DNA from: an uncultured Croceitalea sp.
GTDB lineage: Bacteria; Bacteroidota; Bacteroidia; Flavobacteriales; Flavobacteriaceae
Assembly (NCBI GenBank): GCA_947503285.1
Contig: CANNDD010000005.1
Coordinates: 310,001-374,000 of the forward strand
Direction: 5' to 3'
DNA: 64,000 nucleotides
In this document: one piece after another, positions 1-7,722 of the stretch
Position numbering within the stretch: the stretch's first letter is position 1
Layout of the letters: each line of letters starts with the position of its first letter
Position numbers and translations under genes: made by a program
The notes under the pieces: model-generated
What the model was told of the DNA's origin: nothing
The model's database searches: none
The model's input: only the letters and a program-made list of their open reading frames with translations

Positions 1-282
1 CCGAAATACCCAGAAATTGAGTTTGGTGCCCATTTGCATACGGTACCGACCAAATGGCATGAAAAAGTGGATGCAGCCTACAAGGCAGGTTGTCGACGTT
101 TTGACGGGGCCGTGCAAGGCTTTGGGGGTTGCCCCATGGCCAAAGACGAACTTACGGGCAATATGCCTACTGAAAAAATGCTTTCTTATTTTACGGAACA
201 AAAAGCAGATACAGCGGTCAACTGGATGGTCTTTGAAGCTGCTTATAATAAGGCTACGGAACTTTTTTCGGCATACCATTGA
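1..282 (+). CDS. Hydroxymethylglutaryl-CoA lyase, C-terminal part (5' end outside window)
   Basis: Frame 1 is open from base 1 and ends at TGA 280-282, giving the last 93 residues. The fragment reads EFGAHLH, then CRRFDGAVQGFGGCPMAK, then LTGNMPTEKML. This is the C-terminal part of the HMG-CoA lyase TIM barrel, with the GGCP(M/Y)A active-site loop that carries the catalytic cysteine and the HLH metal-site segment. The family splits HMG-CoA into acetoacetate and acetyl-CoA in leucine degradation and ketone body metabolism, in the cytoplasm. The first ATG in the window (34) is internal, because the homology runs to the window edge. Related aldolase-family members such as homocitrate synthases lack the GGCPMA pattern, so the call is firm although partial. 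Confidence 0.88.
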   Translation, partial: PKYPEIEFGAHLHTVPTKWHEKVDAAYKAGCRRFDGAVQGFGGCPMAKDELTGNMPTEKMLSYFTEQKADTAVNWMVFEAAYNKATELFSAYH

Positions 283-374
283 AACAACATTCATGGATGG
301 GTTGAGGTTTTATCTTGAATTTATTGGAAAGACTCTTTCTTTAATTAAGAAAAGGAATCGATTTATTACAAAAA

Positions 375-430
375 CTCCTCCCTTTAGAAAAGGGAGGTGA
401 TCACAGCAGCGCTTGTGAGCGGAGGGATTG
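375..430. repeat. Hairpin repeat element, copy 1
   Basis: A 9-bp perfect stem (CCTCCCTTT 377-385 with AAAGGGAGG 389-397, loop AGA) is followed by a GC-rich arm that ends in CGGAGGGATTG. The same layout recurs at 548-605, and related stems lie between them. It resembles the small palindromic interspersed repeats seen in many Bacteroidota intergenic regions. It may also act as a terminator for the HMG-CoA lyase gene, but there is no clean T-tract. Confidence 0.6.
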
Positions 431-475
431 AAATTCAATCTCCCCTTTCTTCCTTCGCTGCGCTCGGAATTCATT

Positions 476-496
476 CCCCTCTTTAGAAAAGAGGGG
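476..496. repeat. Hairpin repeat element, middle copy (stem only)
   Basis: A perfect 9-bp stem, CCCCTCTTT 476-484 and AAAGAGGGG 488-496, has the same AGA loop as copy 1. The stretch before it (about 440-475) contains TCCCCTTTCTTCCTTCGCTG, which looks like a partial inverted copy of the same element. The sequence after the stem, GAGCTTTTTGTG, could let it end transcription of the lyase gene. Confidence 0.5.
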
Positions 497-547
497 AGCT
501 TTTTGTGTAGGAACTAAGATTAAAAATTATTGCTCACCTTTTTATAG

Positions 548-605
548 CTCCTCCCTTTTTTAAAGGGAGGTGGCAGCGAACGGAGTGAAGTTGACGGAGG
601 GATTG
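548..605. repeat. Hairpin repeat element, copy 2
   Basis: CTCCTCCCTTT pairs with AAAGGGAGG. The hairpin is followed by GTGGCAGCGAACGGAG and then GACGGAGGGATTG, matching copy 1 (375-430) at both ends with a diverged middle. A further partial copy, AATTCCCCTTTCTTC, follows near 615-630. The region 283-688 has no credible gene apart from these repeats. Confidence 0.58.
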
Positions 606-688
606 CCTTTTCCTAATTCCCCTTTCTTCTTTCATAATTTGGTCCGAAACCCATTTCGCTATTTTCTAAAATGAAGGGTCTTCTTAGA

Positions 689-1168
689 TCAGTGCTTATC
701 CTTTACAGGAACCCAAATCTCTTCTTCGGAATTTGGGTCATTGTTTTTGTATTTGGGCCCAAGGACTTCAAAATGGGGACGGTCATCCACCACGTAATTG
801 GAGTTGGGCAACCACTCTGAAAAAATATACTGAAAGATGGCAGGGTCAGTACTCGACCCTTTATAGTCAAAAACGGCATAGTGTCCGCCTTGCAGTTCAA
901 AGGATTGCAACCCCTCGGGGATATCATCAAAAGAACTGACCTCCACAGTGGCCCACTTTTCAAATTCGGTTATGGGGCTAAATTGAGCATAGTAGCTTTG
1001 GGGATAGATTTGCATCGAAATCTTGTCTTCTGAAACGCGGTGTGGTATTTCTTTGATTTGAGGGCCAAATTGCCCCCACAACTGTGCGGTAAGATTGCTG
1101 GCCAAACTCATTTTTAAAGAAAAACCGACTAGTTTTTTGGGTTGAAGGATTTCGATTCTGGGTTGCAT
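689..1168 (-). CDS. GyrI-like / AraC effector-binding domain protein
   Basis: The protein has 159 residues. It begins QPRIEILQPKKLVGFSLKMSLA and continues with a single SOUL/GyrI-like fold containing WATVEVSSFDDIPEGLQSF, GGHYAVFDYKG and FQYIFSEWLPNSNYVVDDRPHFEVLG. The last segment is the hallmark of the GyrI-like small-molecule-binding domain found in AraC-type regulators and stand-alone proteins. No DNA-binding domain is present, so this is a stand-alone ligand-binding or stress protein. The ATG at 1168 is preferred over an upstream in-frame TTG (1183), because homologues usually begin at this NPRIE/QPRIE segment. It is a lone gene, and its ligand cannot be told from sequence. Confidence 0.75.
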   Translation of the reverse strand: MQPRIEILQPKKLVGFSLKMSLASNLTAQLWGQFGPQIKEIPHRVSEDKISMQIYPQSYYAQFSPITEFEKWATVEVSSFDDIPEGLQSFELQGGHYAVFDYKGSSTDPAIFQYIFSEWLPNSNYVVDDRPHFEVLGPKYKNNDPNSEEEIWVPVKDKH

Positions 1169-1532
1169 GATTCCGTATCGCAAATTTTAAGGGAATATAG
1201 TAAAAACTGGTAACGGTCTACTGATAATCTGTTTTAGGGTTTATTAAATTAATGCTGCCAATGAAATGCTTTTAAGTTGCTAAACGACGCTAATTGGGGG
1301 AAGCTTATAATTGGGTTGCACATATATTAGGCTCACCTAAGTAAAAGCAAAGGCTAAAATTAAAATAATCTGTCCGCTGCAGTAATCACAGCAGTTGGTA
1401 GGTAGACTTTTTTCATTTTTCCGTACTTTCATTAAAGGTCTAGTATAAGAATAGTAGTGGATTTTCATGCACTAACTTTTGGGTTAAACACTGACCTCTA
1501 TTATTTTTATACATTGTTGTGCTTTCGTAATT
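1169..1532. other. AT-rich gap between GyrI-like gene and HerA gene
   Basis: No reading frame of useful length and no strong hairpin is visible. The gap marks one edge of the low-GC SIR2-HerA block. I looked for a direct repeat shared with the other edge (4313-4540) and found none of convincing length, so an attachment site or insertion scar is not demonstrated. Confidence 0.4.
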
Positions 1533-3278
1533 TTATTTCGACTGCTTTCTTAAACCTACAACTGCATTTGCAATATCTTGTTCAGCCTTATCATTACCCC
1601 ATTCTTTCCAAAAATCAATAGTTGCACTTTGCGGTTTAATAGTTGGCTCATCTATTAATATTCGTGTCGGCAATAGAGATGAATCTCCAACAACCAAAGC
1701 TTCTCCAATATCTAAAATCGGTAAAACATCCGTTAATCCCGAAAGATTATCAGGTAGTAGTCTTTTTATAACGGATTGGTCTTCTGCATTTGATAGCCTT
1801 AGTGATATGAAATTATTACATTGACTTAGGACTGTTCTGTTGACTTCTGCGGGTCGTTGACTTATGACAGTTAAACTAACACCATATTTTCTGCCTTCTT
1901 TTGCTATTCTCTCAAAATTCTTTAAACCAAGTTCGGTAGCAGAATCTTGACTTGTTCTTTCGGGAATGTATAAATGAGCTTCATCACATAATAAACAAAT
2001 TGGATGTCGTTTATCATTAGTTGTCCATTGTTGAACTGTAAAAATAATTCTAGCAACTAAACCTATAACGAGTGGAAGAACATCAGAAGGTACTTCTGAG
2101 AAGTCAATGACTTTGACACCTGCTTTCTGATTATTATTCTTAGAGCCTTGCATTAATGAATTGCACAATTCATTCATCCAGTTTATATCTAATTCGTCAT
2201 CAGATATTTCATACATAAAACCAAGTCTTTTGTCTTGACTTTTTGCTTCTAAACGTTGTATAAATCTTGTTAGTTTTCCGAAAAATGGACCTTGTTTTTC
2301 TCTTCCGTTTGAGCCCTTTACCATTTCTTGGTCCAATTCTTTAATAATTTTTAGTACATTTTCCATTTTATAAGGAATCGGACTATCGATGGTTATACTA
2401 TCCTTAAAAGTTGTATCTCCGATTTGTTCCAGATAATTTATTTTTTCCTCAAAAACGGTTTTTGAAAAAATCATTGCTTGATTTGGTGCATTATTATCGC
2501 TTCTGTCTAGTAGCATCGCCAACATTTCTTCGTAGGTTAAAAGCCAATACGGTAGCATTAATACATTATTACCTAAATTTCCTTTTTTACCTAAATCGGA
2601 TGGGTTTGCGATTTTAAAATGTTGGATTCCGTCAGATTTGAATTCCTTCCCGCTATACTCTCCGTGAATATCGAACAAAACTGAATTGGCCATAGGAAGT
2701 TTAGCAATTTGCTCAACTAATTTTGCAACGCACCAAGATTTTCCAGAACCAGTACTTCCTACAATTACAGCGTGTCTTTGAAAAAGTTTATCGCCATCTA
2801 AATAAGCATCTGCATTTTCATCAATTGAGTATTTACCTAATGAAAGAGGAATATCATAATTTTCCTTCGATGATATTGTACGCATAAACTTTGTGATATT
2901 TTCTCCGTCAATAGGAAAACAGTTTGCTTCAATTTCGGGAACTGTATCTAAAGTTCTTTTGAATACATTTTCTTTCTGTCCGTGCTTGTCTATTAAAGTT
3001 CCAATTAGGTTAACTTTTAAAATATTTTCTGTTAGTAAAAAATTGGTAAGACCTAAATCATCAGAAACTGGATTCTCATCATTTGATACTTTTCGTGTAA
3101 TTCGGTTTATAATACCAATTAGATGCTGTCCAGCTTTTGAGCTTTTTATAGCAATTAAATGATTTACCTGCAGTTTCCTTAGCTTTTCAAGTTCTTCAAC
3201 TTTCACGATTAGAGTAGAAGTGTCAACACTAAAAACGGTACCGATTTTTGTAGATTCTTCAAATTGGAATATTGCCAT
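1533..3278 (-). CDS. HerA-like ATPase of a SIR2-HerA defence module
   Basis: This is a 581-residue HerA/FtsK-superfamily ATPase. A beta-barrel-like N-terminal region (about 1-110) is followed by a RecA-type motor: Walker A GSTGSGKS at 174-181, FDIHGEY near 202-208, Walker B CLLCDEAHLYIPE with DEAH at 432-435, and a C-terminal ISQRPAEV near 469. This layout fits hexameric HerA translocases. In archaea HerA works with NurA in DNA end resection, but there is no NurA here. Instead the gene starts 8 bp after the stop of a SIR2-domain gene, the pairing of SIR2-HerA anti-phage systems, in which the two proteins form a large complex that depletes NAD. That function is transferred from family knowledge. 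The gene is clearly more AT-rich than the genes on either side. Confidence 0.85.
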   Translation of the reverse strand: MAIFQFEESTKIGTVFSVDTSTLIVKVEELEKLRKLQVNHLIAIKSSKAGQHLIGIINRITRKVSNDENPVSDDLGLTNFLLTENILKVNLIGTLIDKHGQKENVFKRTLDTVPEIEANCFPIDGENITKFMRTISSKENYDIPLSLGKYSIDENADAYLDGDKLFQRHAVIVGSTGSGKSWCVAKLVEQIAKLPMANSVLFDIHGEYSGKEFKSDGIQHFKIANPSDLGKKGNLGNNVLMLPYWLLTYEEMLAMLLDRSDNNAPNQAMIFSKTVFEEKINYLEQIGDTTFKDSITIDSPIPYKMENVLKIIKELDQEMVKGSNGREKQGPFFGKLTRFIQRLEAKSQDKRLGFMYEISDDELDINWMNELCNSLMQGSKNNNQKAGVKVIDFSEVPSDVLPLVIGLVARIIFTVQQWTTNDKRHPICLLCDEAHLYIPERTSQDSATELGLKNFERIAKEGRKYGVSLTVISQRPAEVNRTVLSQCNNFISLRLSNAEDQSVIKRLLPDNLSGLTDVLPILDIGEALVVGDSSLLPTRILIDEPTIKPQSATIDFWKEWGNDKAEQDIANAVVGLRKQSK

Positions 3279-3286
3279 AGTTCTGC

Positions 3287-4312
3287 TTATGAAATGATTA
3301 GTTTTAAATATTCTCCTAATTCCCAGTAACTAGTATCGTCAATTCCAAATTCTCCAAATTTGGAAGAATAGATTTTGGTATCATTAGAATTGGCCTCTTC
3401 GATAAGCAAGTACTTTTGACATTTATTATCGATGATTGATTGTTTAGTTTTTTCAGTAAGTTCTTTTGTGATTACAATAATTGGTTTATTGTTTTTTATT
3501 TGTTCAATTAGTTTTGGTTGAACGTGAGTGTCATTAAACCCATAACCAATACATAAAAAACCATTCGCATTTTCAATTTCAGAGTCTGCTTGTGTAAAAA
3601 TTGTTCGATATGGTTCATTATGTGTCTCTGAATATTTGCTTAAGCCAGGTGTTACAATTAAAGGTCGATAGTCGTCAGGAATACTTTGTCTTAACGGAAG
3701 TTGAATATTTTCATCTTCATTAGATTTAAACCAGTCTAACGAACCGTGAACTTTCCAAATGTTTACTTGTCCTTTATAGCCATTTAAAGAAGCTAAATTG
3801 TTGGATTGAATATTGTTTGAGAAGTGTCCAATATGACTTTGAGCATAACCACTGCACACAATGGCTTTAGAAAGACTAGTAGCATATTCAGCTAGCCTAT
3901 CATAGTTTGTTGTTATGATTGAAACTTTTTTACCTGCTGTATCTAAGAAGTATTTTAATAATTCGGCTAAGGGAAATTCAATTTCTTTATTGATAAATTT
4001 CTCGTACGCTTTTAAATCTGATTCATTGACTAGTTCCCAAGTTTTATCTACGATTTCAGCAAGTACCTTATCTCTTAGTTGAAGTTTCGTAAGGGTTGCT
4101 TCTAAATCGCCAGTTTTGTCAAATTCGACTTTAAATTTTTCAAATTGGGCTTGGTCATCAGTATCGGCAAAACTTATTGAGTTTTTCAAGAACTCTCCCA
4201 AAGTCCACATTGAAGGAAGATTGAAAGGAACAGAAGCTCCGCTACCAAGTACAATTAGTGGAATATTATTTGTCCAAGTTTGTAATTGCTTTAATATAGC
4301 TTCTTTATCCAT
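3287..4312 (-). CDS. SIR2-domain protein, predicted NADase of the defence module
   Basis: The protein has 341 residues and carries the SIR2 core: GSGAS at 23-27 (Rossmann NAD loop), TTNYDRL at 134-140 (equivalent of the TQNID motif, with the catalytic Asn), KVHGSLDW with the candidate catalytic His189, VTPGLSKY, and CIGYGFND around 254-261. This is the defence-type SIR2 branch rather than the deacetylase branch, since there is no zinc-binding CxxC pair. It is the first gene of a two-gene operon with the HerA ATPase 8 bp downstream. In characterised SIR2-HerA systems the SIR2 subunit hydrolyses NAD during phage infection, and HerA controls its assembly. All motifs look intact, so the module is probably functional. 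AT-rich composition suggests transfer. Confidence 0.86.
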   Translation of the reverse strand: MDKEAILKQLQTWTNNIPLIVLGSGASVPFNLPSMWTLGEFLKNSISFADTDDQAQFEKFKVEFDKTGDLEATLTKLQLRDKVLAEIVDKTWELVNESDLKAYEKFINKEIEFPLAELLKYFLDTAGKKVSIITTNYDRLAEYATSLSKAIVCSGYAQSHIGHFSNNIQSNNLASLNGYKGQVNIWKVHGSLDWFKSNEDENIQLPLRQSIPDDYRPLIVTPGLSKYSETHNEPYRTIFTQADSEIENANGFLCIGYGFNDTHVQPKLIEQIKNNKPIIVITKELTEKTKQSIIDNKCQKYLLIEEANSNDTKIYSSKFGEFGIDDTSYWELGEYLKLIIS

Positions 4313-4611
4313 TCATTTTTTGTTTTGTTGCGGTGTTTTTTCAGTATGAAGCACCACAATTGTGTCCAAATCATTAATGATCTATACATACCTTAATAGG
4401 GTTCACTTTTTTATGGGGGAAAACTACTTGGTCTACAAGATAAGGGGAGTGGATTGGATTTGATTACAGAAAAGCCTTAAAATAATTGGGGTTTTGTTCT
4501 ATACTTTAAAGGGATTTTATGAGTCCGCTCGTCATGACTATTGGGCATAAAAAAACCGGAGCAAAAGCCCCGGTCTTGAACTAAACTAACTTAAATCAAT
4601 ACATAATATTT
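4313..4611. other. Gap upstream of SIR2 gene and downstream of HmuY gene
   Basis: It holds the presumed promoter of the SIR2-HerA operon (right-to-left) and the terminator of the HmuY gene at 4548-4574. AATCATTAATGATC near 4370 is a short palindrome of unknown role. No open frame of note is present. The change from AT-rich island DNA to the GC-richer heme locus falls in this stretch. Confidence 0.4.
4548..4574 (-). terminator. Rho-independent terminator of the HmuY gene
   Basis: On the minus strand an 8-bp stem (ACCGGGGC pairing with GCTCCGGT, one mismatch, TTTT loop; bases 4555-4574 on the plus strand) is followed directly by a run of seven T. It lies 38 bp past the HmuY stop and closes the hmuR-hmuY-type operon. 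Confidence 0.8.
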
Positions 4612-5499
4612 TTAGTTGCCGACCAGTGAGGTTTCCCCTTCATTAGGGTTATACACATAGGTAAACGTGTAGTATCGCGAGGCATCGGTGAAACCGTCAG
4701 GGTTGGCCGGGGCGTTTTCGTAATAGCTCAAAATCTCGACCTTGGCAAACTTGCCATCGTTGGTACGAAAGACCAAGACCTTGCCAGGAATGGAGGTTAC
4801 CAAGTTGGTCATGGGATTATAATTGTACCAACCATTGTCACTTCCGGTAGGTATGGCAAAAGCGGCATTGGCATCCCCTGCAAAAGTAAGTCCGTCAGTG
4901 GAGTTGATTTCGTCAAAGATACCGTTAACGATAGTTGCGCCAGCATTTCCATTACGTTCAGGTTCGTCATTGGTTCCTGTAACCGTGCCGCCATTAACGG
5001 CAATGGTCGTTCCACGAAAGGCAATATCCCAGTCGGTATCACTATCGGTTACGGCCCCCGTGGCAAAGCTGAACTTAGTGAAGGGTCCCCCAATAGGTTC
5101 TCCGCGACCACCGGTTTGCGGAGCGAAGATGTTCTGCGCGGTAGCTTCGACCAAATCAGAAAGTACGGTAAAGCTGGCCGGTGTCGACTTGGTCAGTCCG
5201 TTGACCGCAACATTCACTTCCCCTGAACTTGCCCCAGAGGGCACGGTCGTGATGATTTCGGTACTGCTTACTGAAGTGATGGTGGCGGCAACACCCCCAA
5301 ACGTAAGGTTGATGGCCGAAGCATCGGTAGGGAAATTCGTTCCCGTGATGGTGATCTCGGTGCCTACGGGCCCAGATTCCGGACTGATGGCCGTAACGGC
5401 AAATTCGGCTATTTCGTTACCGTCACCATCATCATCGCTACAGGCGACAAAGGCGGTCAAAGCGAATAGTAAACTGAATAATTTGATTGTTGTTCTCAT
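4612..5499 (-). CDS. HmuY-family heme-binding lipoprotein with IPT/TIG domain
   Basis: The protein has 295 residues. A lipoprotein signal ends at FVAC (Cys20) and is followed by an acidic SDDDGDG linker typical of surface-exposed Bacteroidota lipoproteins. Residues about 35-112 form an IPT/TIG domain (ISPESGPVGTEITITGTNF). Residues about 115-290 match the HmuY fold: SFATGAVTDSDTDWDIAFRG (DWDIAF 156-161), then VLVFRTNDGKFAKVEILSYY, then RYYTFTYVYNP. HmuY proteins bind heme at the cell surface and pass it to the HmuR receptor. The gene follows its TonB receptor by 14 bp in the same operon, as expected. The extra TIG domain probably acts as a stalk. Heme-ligating residues cannot be fixed by eye, so the ligand is inferred from family and context. 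Confidence 0.87.
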   Translation of the reverse strand: MRTTIKLFSLLFALTAFVACSDDDGDGNEIAEFAVTAISPESGPVGTEITITGTNFPTDASAINLTFGGVAATITSVSSTEIITTVPSGASSGEVNVAVNGLTKSTPASFTVLSDLVEATAQNIFAPQTGGRGEPIGGPFTKFSFATGAVTDSDTDWDIAFRGTTIAVNGGTVTGTNDEPERNGNAGATIVNGIFDEINSTDGLTFAGDANAAFAIPTGSDNGWYNYNPMTNLVTSIPGKVLVFRTNDGKFAKVEILSYYENAPANPDGFTDASRYYTFTYVYNPNEGETSLVGN

Positions 5500-5513
5500 A
5501 GCTGTTTTTAGAT

Positions 5514-7619
5514 TTAAAATTGGATGTTCAATCGGGCGAACACCTGTCGCCCAGGGTTAATTAATTGTTCGTTGTCTTGTGTCGCCAAGGGGTTGGCCCC
5601 CGTAAAATCCAACAGATTATTGGCCCCGACCTGAAATTGATAGTGTTTGTAAAAGGTCTTTCCGAAAGAAAGGTTGACGAGGGAATAGCCCGCTACAAAA
5701 GCATTGTCCAGCTCGTCTAAAAGATCGTTGCCGTTGCGGTCGGTCAAGCCGAACCGACTGCGATAGACCACCCGAAGATTGGCATTGGCATCCCATTCGG
5801 GGATTTCGTAGAATACCTTAACATTCAGCGTATGCCGTGAGCGGTTTTCCAATCCGAAATAATCATCACGGGTCAAGCGAACGGTCTCCATGGTCTCTGG
5901 GTCACGGGCAAAGACCTCCCCATTGTCAATGGCATCCTCTTTATCCTCATCAAAAGCAAATAGTAATTGATACCCGGCAGAGAGGTTTAGGTTTTCGAAA
6001 AGTCTGTATTGCAGGTCGACTTCCATCCCTTGCGTATATACCCTTTCACGATTGATATAGCCAAAGACATTTTGGCCATTGGTCTTTGAAGCGAGTATGC
6101 GCGTATCGATCAGGTTTTGAAAATCATTCCGAAAGAAATTGACATCGCTACGCAGTTTCCCTTTTTTATAACCAAAGCCAAGGTTGTATCCCACAGAGCT
6201 TTCCGCATCCAATGGATCCCCCAGATCAGCGGGATCAACGACAAGGTTCGCGATTTCATCATTGTTTTGTAAGCGTTGTATCCCCGCAGCTTCCACTTCC
6301 TTACCAAAAACAGAGTATCCGCCACCGGCCGCATTGGTAAAGTCGAGGTACAATTGTCGAAAATCTGGGGCCTTAAACCCACTGCCCACTGAGCCTTTGA
6401 TGTGAAAGGCATCGGTAAAATTGTAACGTGCCGAAAGTTTGGGGCTCAGTTGTGAGTTGTATTCGCTGTGGTTGTCGAACCGGGCACCAGCAATAACATT
6501 TAGTTTTTCCCAGGGGTTAAAATCGTATTGGGCAAAGATGTATTGCGAATCAAAAGTAACCTGTTCGGCAAAAAGGGAACGGTTCAGGGTCTCAAAATTG
6601 TAACCGGCCCCTGCGGTCATCGTATTGGTCTCGCTAAAGGAATGGTTGAAGCGCACTTCGGGGCGAAATAGTTTTTGGTCAAAATCATTATCCAATAACA
6701 GTTCATCGTTGATGGGGTCGATGGTCCGTTCGTTGGTCACATAATTGGTATAGTAGAGTTCGTATTCAAATCGCGATTTTTCGGTGAGTTTATGGTCTAT
6801 CCGTAGATGGGCATTGCCATCACGCTCTTCACTCGTGCCAGAGGGAACATCGAAATCTTGCAGAAAATAACGCCCAGAGGCAAAAAAGCGGAGCTTATCC
6901 GACAGGTCATAAAATACCCTTCCATTAAAAGTGTAGTTAAAGAAGGGATTAATGGTCTGTCCTTCGGTGTTCGGTGCGAGGTCAAAACCTTCGGTGCTCA
7001 AACGGTCTACAAAGAGGGAGTACCCCAAGTCGCCGTTGCGTTGGTTGAGGCTAATAGTGCTGTTTTGACTGTTAAAGGTGGCCGTGCGGTGTGAAACCTG
7101 ACCAGAAATGGCCTCGGTCTTTGGGCGTTCGGTAATGATATTGATGACCCCACCCAAGGCTTCAGAGCCGAAAAGGCTCGAAGAAGGTCCTTTGACTACT
7201 TCAATCTGTTTGATATTACCGATGGCGAAACGGCTCAAATCAAGATTACCACCACTGCGGCCCACTACCGGTACGCCATCGATCAATATCAAAACATAGT
7301 CAGAGGCAATCCCCTGTATTTGAACACCCTCACCACCTCCTATAGTGGCATCGGGTGTCATAACGATACCGGTTTGTTCATTGAGTATTTCATTTAAACG
7401 GGTTACTCCAGTACGGGCAATCTGTTTTTGGGGAATAAGGGTGACGGGCAGGGGTAATGACGATAATTGCCTAACCGTGCGCGTTGCGGTAACGACGACT
7501 TCCTCTAAATCTTGGGTAAGAACGGTGTCTTTCTGAGATGGAATGGGTTCTTGGGCATGGGCCAATGCCAAGAAAAAAAATAAAAAATAAAAAGGTGATT
7601 TATTTTTATTTAGACTCAT
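5514..7619 (-). CDS. TonB-dependent heme receptor (HmuR-like)
   Basis: This is a 701-residue outer-membrane receptor. The signal peptide ends near AHAQ (residue 22), and a TonB box DLEEVVVTATR lies at about 37-47. The plug has VQIQGIASDYVLILIDGVPV and IEVVKGPSSSLFGSEALGGVINIIT, and a 22-strand-type barrel closes with FARLNIQF. The plug begins directly, with no carboxypeptidase-like extension, as in the HmuR/HemR heme receptor group. It imports its ligand across the outer membrane using TonB energy. It is the first gene of an operon with the HmuY lipoprotein 14 bp downstream. Its promoter has a TATATTTG -7 box (7645-7638) and a 19-bp operator-like palindrome (7652-7670) over the -33 region, so iron repression is likely. 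Heme specificity rests on the HmuY partner. Confidence 0.88.
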   Translation of the reverse strand: MSLNKNKSPFYFLFFFLALAHAQEPIPSQKDTVLTQDLEEVVVTATRTVRQLSSLPLPVTLIPQKQIARTGVTRLNEILNEQTGIVMTPDATIGGGEGVQIQGIASDYVLILIDGVPVVGRSGGNLDLSRFAIGNIKQIEVVKGPSSSLFGSEALGGVINIITERPKTEAISGQVSHRTATFNSQNSTISLNQRNGDLGYSLFVDRLSTEGFDLAPNTEGQTINPFFNYTFNGRVFYDLSDKLRFFASGRYFLQDFDVPSGTSEERDGNAHLRIDHKLTEKSRFEYELYYTNYVTNERTIDPINDELLLDNDFDQKLFRPEVRFNHSFSETNTMTAGAGYNFETLNRSLFAEQVTFDSQYIFAQYDFNPWEKLNVIAGARFDNHSEYNSQLSPKLSARYNFTDAFHIKGSVGSGFKAPDFRQLYLDFTNAAGGGYSVFGKEVEAAGIQRLQNNDEIANLVVDPADLGDPLDAESSVGYNLGFGYKKGKLRSDVNFFRNDFQNLIDTRILASKTNGQNVFGYINRERVYTQGMEVDLQYRLFENLNLSAGYQLLFAFDEDKEDAIDNGEVFARDPETMETVRLTRDDYFGLENRSRHTLNVKVFYEIPEWDANANLRVVYRSRFGLTDRNGNDLLDELDNAFVAGYSLVNLSFGKTFYKHYQFQVGANNLLDFTGANPLATQDNEQLINPGRQVFARLNIQF

Positions 7620-7637
7620 TCTTATTTAAATTTGACA

Positions 7638-7645
7638 CAAATATA
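7638..7645 (-). promoter_or_regulatory. -7 promoter box of the heme receptor operon
   Basis: On the minus strand this reads TATATTTG, a perfect match to the Bacteroidota TAnnTTTG -7 element, 18 bp before the receptor ATG (7619). The palindrome at 7652-7670 lies right upstream of it, where a bound repressor would block polymerase. Confidence 0.7.
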
Positions 7646-7651
7646 GATGTT

Positions 7652-7670
7652 ATTTTAAATCAGTCTAAAT
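7652..7670. promoter_or_regulatory. Iron-type operator palindrome 1 (heme receptor / DUF6607 divergent promoter)
   Basis: ATTTTAAAT-C-AGTCTAAAT is a 9+1+9 imperfect palindrome shared with four other sites (12949, 13015, 14467, 19924). It lies between the divergent receptor and DUF6607 genes and could control both. The binding protein (Fur or a DtxR/MntR-type repressor) cannot be told from the site alone. Confidence 0.72.
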
Positions 7671-7722
7671 AAAAAGAATTTATTTTTAGAAAAATCCTTA
7701 ACAACAAAACAACACCATTGAC

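Noticed and set aside
1533-4312. HerA-NurA DNA repair pair
   Set aside because: The partner carries SIR2 NAD-binding motifs and no nuclease motif, so the pair fits SIR2-HerA defence instead.
1169-4611. Attachment-site direct repeats flanking the SIR2-HerA block
   Set aside because: I compared both edges by eye and found no shared repeat beyond short AT-rich strings.
4823-5560. A 245-codon open frame on the plus strand opposite the HmuY gene
   Set aside because: It is the antisense shadow of a gene with a lipobox, TIG and HmuY motifs. Its own translation has no recognisable domain and no promoter.
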